Positions 1 through 5,372 of a DNA stretch of 22,362 nt are shown in pieces. Origin of the DNA: an uncultured Arcobacter sp. (GTDB taxonomy: Bacteria > Campylobacterota > Campylobacteria > Campylobacterales > Arcobacteraceae); NCBI GenBank assembly GCA_913054415.1, contig CAJXII010000008.1, forward strand, positions 1-22,362, written 5' to 3'. How positions within the stretch are numbered: the first letter of the stretch is position 1; each line of letters opens with the position of its first letter. Both the position numbers and the translations under genes were made by a program. The notes under the pieces are model-generated. The model did not search any database and was not told where the DNA came from. It was given only the letters and a program-made list of their open reading frames with translations.

Positions 1-2
1 TA

Positions 3-185
3 AGTTATGCATATCAACGAAAAACTGGAGGACTTGTTCCAGTTGATGAAGTGGAAGAAAAAGTAGTAAACAAAGAAACTTATGATGATATTCATAAATA
101 TTATATAAAAGAACTATCTTTCATTAAGCTTAATTGTAAAGCTAAAAATGAAAACTTAATTAATCCAGAAATTTTAGATATTTAA
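3..185 (+). CDS. 3' end of an unidentified gene (partial, 60 residues visible)
   Basis: An open frame enters from the left edge and ends at TAA 183-185. It encodes about 60 residues beginning SYAYQRKTGGLVPVDEVEE and ending INPEILDI. I do not recognise the family. The product is polar, with no membrane segment and no metal-binding motif. It lies 15 nt upstream of the next gene, which has its own strong ribosome binding site, so the two look like neighbours in one operon. The extremely AT-rich coding style matches the following gene and differs from the nap region. If the window ends are joined (22362 to 1), this frame continues upstream without a stop into the last ~100 bases of the window. 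A virus-like origin is only an inference from the style of the downstream gene. Confidence 0.6.
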   Translation, partial: SYAYQRKTGGLVPVDEVEEKVVNKETYDDIHKYYIKELSFIKLNCKAKNENLINPEILDI

Positions 186-191
186 AAGGAG
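186..191 (+). promoter_or_regulatory. Ribosome binding site of the gene at 201
   Basis: AAGGAG lies 9 nt before the ATG at 201. It decides the start over the out-of-frame ATG at 194, which meets a stop after six codons. A perfect Shine-Dalgarno site argues that this flank is bacterial or phage DNA and not eukaryotic, despite the homopolymer runs in the protein. Confidence 0.75.
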
Positions 192-200
192 AAATGAATA

Positions 201-1274
201 ATGGAAACTATTAACAAATTAGAAACTAACCTAAACACATTAAATAAAGAAATTGAGTTATACAATAAATCAATTGAAGTAGCTAATAATTATTTACAAG
301 AATTAAATAAAGCTGTTTTAACTTTAAAATATGATGATACTATTGTTCCAGAAGATACTAAACAATTTTGGAATGATAATCCTAAATTAATACTTAAAGC
401 TAAAATTAATACTAATCCTATTGATACTGCTATTAATAAACATAAAAAAGATATTGAAAAGTTTAAAGATAAAATTAAACAAAAGGAATTAGAAAGGGAA
501 GAATATCAAAAAACTATTAAAGGATTAAAAATGAATTCTTCTATTGAAGAATGTAGAAAACAAATTGATTTAGAAATTAAACAACAAATAGATGAATTAT
601 TAAAAAAAATAGAAGACATTAAACAACAAGGAGAAGAAAAGAAAAAACAATGTTCATCTAAAATTGATACTACAATCATTGAGAAAGCTAAACAATTATT
701 AAATGATGATAATTATGATGACGATGATGATGACGATGATGAAGAGGAAGAACAAGAAATTTTTACTAAAGAAGAACAATCAGAAGTAGAAAGTGTTCAA
801 AATTTCTTTACAAATAAATTAAATAAAGCAATGTCTAATAAAGATAATACTGATACTTCTTCTTCTACTACTACTGAATTTACAATAGAAAAAAATCCTG
901 ATGTAGAAGAAGATAATGAACCAAAAACTTTTAATGATTATTTTAAAGAAGATAAACCTTCTAATAATAATAACAATAATAATAATGATAAAAATAATTT
1001 ATTAACTGAATATTTATTTACAGTAGATAAAAATAAAGTTATTTCTACTGTATCAAGTGTAAGACAGATATTCCCTTCATTATATCAAACAAAAGATTTG
1101 TATATTTTAGGTAATGAATATGTATTACCAAGTTTAAGAAAAAATAATGATAAAGTTCTTGTAAAAAGTATCATAGAATTTATGATTAGAAAAATTGCAA
1201 ATAAAGATAATATAATTAATATTTTTCAATTGAAAAGGCGTCGGTTTAGACGCCTTTTTTATTTTAATTTATAA
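201..1274 (+). CDS. Coiled-coil, Asp/Asn-rich protein of unknown function, 3' end probably replaced
   Basis: The frame encodes 357 residues, family not recognised. Residues 1-150 are Lys/Glu/Ile-rich and read as long amphipathic helices (coiled coil likely). Residues 173-184 are a run of eight Asp and four Glu. A Ser/Thr cluster lies at 220-225 and an eight-Asn run at 255-262. Residues 268-342 look globular. There is no signal peptide or membrane segment. The last ~15 residues (QLKRRRFRRLFYFNL) are simply a translation of the hairpin terminator at 1233-1260 and of the antisense of the napL stop region, so the natural C terminus is probably lost at a junction near 1224-1236. Homopolymeric tracts and helical scaffolding are common in large phage structural proteins, but nothing here proves a phage origin. 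The gene is convergent with napL and overlaps it by 16 nt. Confidence 0.6.
   Translation: METINKLETNLNTLNKEIELYNKSIEVANNYLQELNKAVLTLKYDDTIVPEDTKQFWNDNPKLILKAKINTNPIDTAINKHKKDIEKFKDKIKQKELEREEYQKTIKGLKMNSSIEECRKQIDLEIKQQIDELLKKIEDIKQQGEEKKKQCSSKIDTTIIEKAKQLLNDDNYDDDDDDDDEEEEQEIFTKEEQSEVESVQNFFTNKLNKAMSNKDNTDTSSSTTTEFTIEKNPDVEEDNEPKTFNDYFKEDKPSNNNNNNNNDKNNLLTEYLFTVDKNKVISTVSSVRQIFPSLYQTKDLYILGNEYVLPSLRKNNDKVLVKSIIEFMIRKIANKDNIINIFQLKRRRFRRLFYFNL
717..752 (+). repeat. GAT/GAC/GAA trinucleotide tract coding for Asp8-Glu4
   Basis: The tract is nearly uninterrupted GAY codons followed by GAR codons, inside the gene at 201. It looks like a slippage-prone simple-sequence tract. Length changes in steps of three would keep the frame. 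Confidence 0.85.
963..986 (+). repeat. AAT/AAC trinucleotide tract coding for Asn8
   Basis: Eight consecutive Asn codons (seven AAT, one AAC) separate the acidic middle part from the globular C-terminal part of the protein encoded at 201. It is probably a flexible linker. Confidence 0.85.
1224..1236. other. Proposed left junction between foreign-looking and Campylobacterota DNA
   Basis: Left of this point the sequence is extremely AT-rich, homopolymer-coding DNA. Right of it are a canonical terminator and the nap operon. The upstream reading frame runs on into the terminator hairpin instead of stopping before it. The 7-nt string AATATTT at 1218-1224 also occurs at the proposed right junction (22256-22262). 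In DNA this AT-rich that is weak evidence by itself. Confidence 0.4.
1233..1260. terminator. Bidirectional Rho-independent terminator after napL
   Basis: Stem AAAAGGCGTC (1233-1242) pairs perfectly with GACGCCTTTT (1249-1258) around loop GGTTTA. The plus strand continues with six T, and the minus strand ends in TTTTC. It lies immediately downstream of the napL stop codon and overlaps it, so it would close the nap operon. Nothing between it and napL could encode napD. Confidence 0.85.
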
Positions 1275-2227
1275 TAATTAATTTGATTTGAATCTGAAGC
1301 TATTATAACTTCATGATTATTGATAAATATTATAGATGTAATTGTCATCTTATTATCTGTAAGTTTATATTTTTTTGCTTTTGTATTTATATTAAATACC
1401 ACTACATTATTTTGCGGATCCAATGAATAAGCACCCAATGTTACATCAGAACTAAGTGCTGCACCATATATAAAAAAATCTGTAGACATAATATAATGTG
1501 TATTTGAAGACAAATCATAAATAACAGCTTTTTTATCTTTTCCTGCAGTAATAATTAAATTTTGTTTCCAATCCAATTTAAAAATATTATCAAGATTTAC
1601 TCCACTTAAAACCTTTTCAACTTTTTTAGTTGATAGATTTAATATCTTAACATTTCCACTTTCATCTGCTGCAGCAATCTTAGTTTTATCATTATTAAAT
1701 GCAAAATCTGAAAACTTAGAATTAAACTCTTCATCATCTGCTCTAATATCTGCTTTCCATAAAATCTTTTTTGCTTTAAGATCAAAATAATATAACTCAC
1801 TATCTAAAGTTGCAAAAATAAAATATCTATCATTGATAAATCTAGCTTTTACTATCGATAATCCTTGTTCTTTTGATATAATTTGTTTTAATTTTTTATT
1901 ATACAAATATATCTCATTTTTACCATGTTCAGCTTGTGCAACAAATAAGATTTTATCACCAAAAGCATCTACACTTACTAGATGTGAATCAATAAGATCA
2001 CCCATAAAGTCATGAATTTTTGGTAGTTTAATCTCTTGTATAATCTTTTTTGATTTAAAATCAATTACATCAACAAGCCCTGCACTAGTAGAAGTATAAA
2101 TTTTACCATTTTTTACTACAATATCTAATACACTTCCTTTTGATTTATATATAGAAGTTGGTTTTAAAGTTTTAATACCATAAGCATTTATTAATAAAAT
2201 AAAAAAAACTAATAATAATTTATACAT
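1259..2227 (-). CDS. napL: NapL, periplasmic WD40-like beta-propeller protein of the nitrate reductase operon
   Basis: The product has 322 residues. The first ~17 (MYKLLLVFFILLINAYG) form a Sec signal peptide. The rest consists of repeated ~40-residue beta-rich blades, for example repeats ending in YLYNKKLKQ, YYFDLKAKK, KILNLSTKK and VFNINTKAKK, a propeller pattern like that of Campylobacterota NapL. It lies last in the nap operon. Its start overlaps the preceding 108-residue gene by 8 nt, so translation is probably coupled. NapL is a Campylobacterota-specific nap protein thought to help NapA maturation or activity, but its exact role is not established. The stop codon is followed at once by a terminator, so napD, which usually follows napL in this group, is not here. 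Confidence 0.85.
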   Translation of the reverse strand: MYKLLLVFFILLINAYGIKTLKPTSIYKSKGSVLDIVVKNGKIYTSTSAGLVDVIDFKSKKIIQEIKLPKIHDFMGDLIDSHLVSVDAFGDKILFVAQAEHGKNEIYLYNKKLKQIISKEQGLSIVKARFINDRYFIFATLDSELYYFDLKAKKILWKADIRADDEEFNSKFSDFAFNNDKTKIAAADESGNVKILNLSTKKVEKVLSGVNLDNIFKLDWKQNLIITAGKDKKAVIYDLSSNTHYIMSTDFFIYGAALSSDVTLGAYSLDPQNNVVVFNINTKAKKYKLTDNKMTITSIIFINNHEVIIASDSNQINYYKLK

Positions 2228-2546
2228 CAGTTTGCTCTTTTGAGAAATCTCTATTTGGAAAATCTACTTCATTGTTGTTTAACTGATCGATCTCATCTTG
2301 ATAATCCTTTTGAAGCTGATCCATCTTTTCTTGAATCTCTTGAATATTAGCAGGAGTTAAAAGCTTAGATCTTTTCCACTGAACCTCTATATCATTACCA
2401 TACTCTGCTGCCATCTCTTCAAGTTTGATTTTATATTCATCCAAATCTTTACATATCACTTCGTTATCTTCTAATGTATCTTTTAATTTAATATACCATC
2501 CACCGATACCATCAGCTTCTACATACGATATAAATTTTACTGCCAT
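2220..2546 (-). CDS. Unidentified 108-residue protein inside the nap operon
   Basis: The protein is small, acidic and soluble, with no signal peptide, no cysteine cluster and no membrane segment. It begins MAVKFISYVEADGIGGWYIK. The first ~60 residues suggest short strands (KFISYVEA, GWYIKLKD, NEVICKD), a helix (LDEYKIKLEEMAAEYG) and another strand (DIEVQWKRSK). Residues 63-90 form a charged amphipathic helix (IQEIQEKMDQLQKDYQDEID) and the tail is disordered. It starts 1 nt after the napF stop and overlaps napL by 8 nt, so it is translated as part of the operon. I cannot assign it to a family. The strand-helix order is loosely reminiscent of HicB-like folds, but no toxin partner is present. 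It is not recognisably NapD, although a chaperone role in place of NapD is conceivable. The location makes a nap function the best guess. Confidence 0.75.
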   Translation of the reverse strand: MAVKFISYVEADGIGGWYIKLKDTLEDNEVICKDLDEYKIKLEEMAAEYGNDIEVQWKRSKLLTPANIQEIQEKMDQLQKDYQDEIDQLNNNEVDFPNRDFSKEQTDV

Positions 2547-2547
2547 T

Positions 2548-3033
2548 TTAACTCCTAACTTCTAATTTAATTGCATCTGTAGGACAAACACCTACACAAT
2601 ATCCACAACTTGTGCATTTTGAAATATCTATTATTGGCCTAAACATAGCTGTAAAATCTATAGCATTATCTAAACACGGATCTTTACAACTAAAGCACAT
2701 AGTATTATTCCAACTCATACATTTTAATCTATCTATACTAAACTCTACTTGAATATTTTTTCGATTTTCTATTTTTAATACATCTTTAATACAAGCATTT
2801 GCACATTCATCACAATAACTACATCCACTTTTTGTAAAATCTAGTTTTGGTGTGCCATCTGGTTGTATAATAATAATCTTTTCTTCACAAATCGTTGCAC
2901 AAGCTTTATCAACACAATCTATGCAACCATTTTTAAAGTCATCTTCATCTAAAAAATATGGCGGTCTTACTACTAACTCATCCTTTTCTTTAAAAGGTTT
3001 TGCAAAACTTTTAAAAAAATCTCTTCTTTGCAT
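2548..3033 (-). CDS. napF: NapF, ferredoxin-type protein with four cysteine clusters
   Basis: A 161-residue cytoplasmic iron-sulfur protein. Four cysteine groups are visible: C37-C40-C45-C49, C71-C74-C77-C81, C105-C113-C116-C120 and C140-C143-C146-C150, so up to four [4Fe-4S] clusters. The E. coli protein has three, and the spacing here (one CX7C group, one CX4C group) resembles NapG. The N terminus (MQRRDFFKSF) has a Tat-like RR motif but no hydrophobic stretch after it, so export is unlikely. NapF proteins act on NapA in the cytoplasm before export or supply electrons for its maturation. It follows napB with a 67-nt gap that holds a long hairpin, and no clear Shine-Dalgarno site precedes its ATG. 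Confidence 0.9.
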   Translation of the reverse strand: MQRRDFFKSFAKPFKEKDELVVRPPYFLDEDDFKNGCIDCVDKACATICEEKIIIIQPDGTPKLDFTKSGCSYCDECANACIKDVLKIENRKNIQVEFSIDRLKCMSWNNTMCFSCKDPCLDNAIDFTAMFRPIIDISKCTSCGYCVGVCPTDAIKLEVRS

Positions 3034-3054
3034 CTATATTTCACAAACTAAGCA

Positions 3055-3085
3055 ATTAAGTAAAAAGCTTAGCTTTTCACTTAAT
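3055..3085 (-). promoter_or_regulatory. 15-bp hairpin in the napB-napF intergenic gap
   Basis: Arms 3055-3069 and 3071-3085 are complementary over 15 positions around a 1-nt centre (in practice a 3-5 nt loop). The only mismatch on the plus strand (A/C) becomes a G-U pair in the minus-strand RNA, the sense of the nap transcript. No run of U follows on that strand. It is therefore more likely an RNA-processing or 3'-stabilising stem, or a partial attenuator, than a full terminator. Confidence 0.65.
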
Positions 3086-3100
3086 ACTTAATAATAAATA

Positions 3101-3745
3101 CTACTTAGTAGTATCTATATCTTCCATAAATTTTTTGTCATCCCAAGATGATTTAAAAGCACCATCTTTAGATGTATATTCTGGTTGGAATTTATTATCT
3201 GTTAATAATTTAACATTTTGTGCTTGTGGAGCATGACATTGAGAACAATTAAATCTACCTGGGTAAAGTTTACCACCTGTTGATTTAATAGACACATCTG
3301 CAAGTTTTTCACTTGATGAGTTTACAATAACTTTTCCATTTTTCTCAATTTCACCATCTTTTGCAATTTTAGTATCAGGTCTAAAATTTGTCATATGAGA
3401 TACTGGCACACTTGGGATTGATTTATCATAAGGTGCACTATCAACATGACAAGTGATACATTGATTGTTATCTTTTGTAATAGGCAACATCCCCTCTACA
3501 CTATGTGGTATCATAGGTGGAGCATCTTGGAATGCTCTTTTAATTTTCTTACTTGTTCCAGCTGCTGCATTACTATAAACAACTTTTGGTGTTTCTACAT
3601 TTGCATTTAATGGTGCACTTCTATAGCTTAATTGTTCAGAACTTACTTTTTTTGCAGCACTTACATTGTCATCACTGGCACAACCAACGAATAATGCAGT
3701 TCCTGCTACTAAACTTAAAGCTATTAACTTAGTTCTTTTTAACAT
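3101..3745 (-). CDS. napB: NapB, diheme c-type cytochrome subunit of periplasmic nitrate reductase
   Basis: The product has 214 residues. An N-terminal signal (LIALSLVAGTALFVGC) leads to Cys22, a possible but imperfect lipobox (Phe at -3). Two CXXCH heme sites are visible at 96-100 (CITCH) and 167-171 (CSQCH). His81 (PPMIPHSVEG) and His117 (PVSHM) are plausible second axial ligands, as in NapB of other bacteria. It passes electrons from NapGH to NapA in the periplasm. Its start, preceded by AGGAG, overlaps the napH 3' end by 17 nt, so the genes are translationally close. The protein is longer than the E. coli NapB (about 150 residues). The extra length lies between the signal peptide and the first heme and between the two hemes. 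Confidence 0.93.
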   Translation of the reverse strand: MLKRTKLIALSLVAGTALFVGCASDDNVSAAKKVSSEQLSYRSAPLNANVETPKVVYSNAAAGTSKKIKRAFQDAPPMIPHSVEGMLPITKDNNQCITCHVDSAPYDKSIPSVPVSHMTNFRPDTKIAKDGEIEKNGKVIVNSSSEKLADVSIKSTGGKLYPGRFNCSQCHAPQAQNVKLLTDNKFQPEYTSKDGAFKSSWDDKKFMEDIDTTK

Positions 3746-4562
3746 TTTGTTTCTCCTGTATAAATTTTCTTATTGAAAAATTCAATGCATCGTCGTCACA
3801 AACTTCAACACATCTACCACAATTTGTACATTCACCCATAAGCACTTGTTCACTTGATTTTCCAACCATAAACAAGACCTCCTTTTCAGGGCAAACTTCT
3901 TTACATTTCATACAAACTGTGCATTTTTCTTCATTATGATCTACTCTAATTAGGCTAAATTTTCCTAAAACCGAATAAAATCCACCAAGTGGACATATAT
4001 GCCCACACCATCCATTTTTTAATATAAAAAGATCAAATAAAAAGATCACAAGCATAGCTGCCCAACCAAATCCTAACCCAAATATTATAGCTCTATGAGT
4101 TATAGATATTGGAGATATAAATTCAAAAGCAGTTACACCTAAAATATATGATAGAATCAAACTAAGTGCCAATACCCAATATCTCATATTTCTAGTAGCA
4201 GGTTGTCTTTTTTGTATCTGATTAAGTCCAGAAACTCGTCTTATATAATTAGCAGCATCTGTAATCATATTGACAGGACATACCCATGAACAAAAAACTC
4301 TTCCCCCAACTACTAAATAAAATGTTGTAATAATAGCAGCACCTACTAAAATATTAGTCGCCATAACAGCACCAGCACTAAACATCTGCAAAGCAGCAAA
4401 AGGATCACTAAGTGGTATAGTTCCAAGAACCATCGATGAACTAAGATTACCTTGTAACATCTTCCATCCCCAAATATTACCACCTATATACAAAAGCATA
4501 ATAGTAATTTGAGTGATTCGTCTTAAGATTAAAAATCTATAATGTTTCCAAAAACTTTTCAT
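3729..4562 (-). CDS. napH: NapH, membrane iron-sulfur subunit of the NapGH menaquinol dehydrogenase
   Basis: The product has 277 residues. Four membrane segments lie at about 15-35, 62-85, 128-150 and 160-182. Two CX3CP motifs (C91/C95 in CSWVCPVN, C186/C190 in CGHICPLG) are conserved in the NapH/NosR family, and two C-terminal [4Fe-4S] motifs lie at C214-217-220-224 and C245-248-251-255. With NapG it takes electrons from menaquinol at the inner membrane and hands them to NapB. No NapC is present, so NapGH should be the only quinol route here. The gene begins one base after the napG stop. Confidence 0.93.
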   Translation of the reverse strand: MKSFWKHYRFLILRRITQITIMLLYIGGNIWGWKMLQGNLSSSMVLGTIPLSDPFAALQMFSAGAVMATNILVGAAIITTFYLVVGGRVFCSWVCPVNMITDAANYIRRVSGLNQIQKRQPATRNMRYWVLALSLILSYILGVTAFEFISPISITHRAIIFGLGFGWAAMLVIFLFDLFILKNGWCGHICPLGGFYSVLGKFSLIRVDHNEEKCTVCMKCKEVCPEKEVLFMVGKSSEQVLMGECTNCGRCVEVCDDDALNFSIRKFIQEKQNVKKN

Positions 4563-4563
4563 C

Positions 4564-5343
4564 TTAATAATCCTCTAAATTAAAATCATTTACATAATCA
4601 ACTGCTTTTTTCTTACTTCTTTCAGTTTGAGTATGTATCTCTTTTGCATCTTTTAATCTGCTCTCATCTTTTTTATCCCAACCTTTAATATAGTTAGTAT
4701 CAACTGCACCTAAAACTATATCTCTAGGCAATACTGTAATAGCTGCTTTTTTTGTAACACAAGCATGTTCACAAAGCCCACAACCTGTGCAATAATCACT
4801 ATCAACAATTGGTTTTAAAAAAGCATGTTTACCAGTTCTTGTATTTTGATCATATTTTAGTTTGATAGCCTTATCTAAAAGTGGACAAGCTCTATAACAA
4901 GCATCACATTGAATACCCCAAAATGCTATACAATTTTTAGTATCAACTACCGCTACACCCATATCAGCTTTATTAATATCTAGCTTACCATTAGTTGTAA
5001 CACTTTTTTGATCTAAAGCACCACTTGGACATACTGGCACACAAGGTATATCATCACACATATAACATGCAATATCTCTTGGTGTGAAGTATGGAGTTCC
5101 AAGAGGTTTATTGTCTCCTGGTTTTGCTAAAATTAATGTATCATAAGGACAAGCCTCTACACATAATCCACATTTTATACAAGTTTTTAAAAACTCTTCT
5201 TCTTTTATAGCACCAGGTGGTCTAAGGATTAGCTTATTAGCTGTAGCTTCATCTACATAAGCACTCCACATAAGTCCACCAAGGGCAGTTAAACCTACCC
5301 CTCGTGCCATATTTAGTATAAATTTTCTTCTATCATCTACCAT
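4564..5343 (-). CDS. napG: NapG, periplasmic ferredoxin-type subunit with four [4Fe-4S] motifs
   Basis: The product has 259 residues. The N-terminal Tat signal has twin Arg (DDRRKFILN) followed by a hydrophobic stretch to about residue 30. Four cysteine groups are complete: C55-58-61-65, C93-96-101-105, C138-146-149-153 and C185-188-191-195, each able to hold a [4Fe-4S] cluster. It works with NapH as the quinol dehydrogenase for NapA/NapB. The gene starts 29 nt after the napA stop, with a weak AAGAAG site upstream. The C terminus after residue 225 is charged and lacks cysteine. Confidence 0.93.
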   Translation of the reverse strand: MVDDRRKFILNMARGVGLTALGGLMWSAYVDEATANKLILRPPGAIKEEEFLKTCIKCGLCVEACPYDTLILAKPGDNKPLGTPYFTPRDIACYMCDDIPCVPVCPSGALDQKSVTTNGKLDINKADMGVAVVDTKNCIAFWGIQCDACYRACPLLDKAIKLKYDQNTRTGKHAFLKPIVDSDYCTGCGLCEHACVTKKAAITVLPRDIVLGAVDTNYIKGWDKKDESRLKDAKEIHTQTERSKKKAVDYVNDFNLEDY

Positions 5344-5372
5344 ATTTTACTTCTTATATATTTAATTACAAA

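Noticed and set aside
717..986. Repeats as a CRISPR array
   Set aside because: These are simple trinucleotide tracts inside a reading frame, with no spacers.
201..1274. Gene at 201 as eukaryotic or giant-virus DNA because of Asn/Asp runs
   Set aside because: A perfect AAGGAG site 9 nt before the ATG and tight spacing to the upstream gene fit bacterial or phage expression better.
2220..2546. The 108-residue gene as napD or as a HicB antitoxin
   Set aside because: No recognisable NapD residues, and only a loose strand-helix resemblance to HicB with no HicA toxin gene beside it. Left unassigned.
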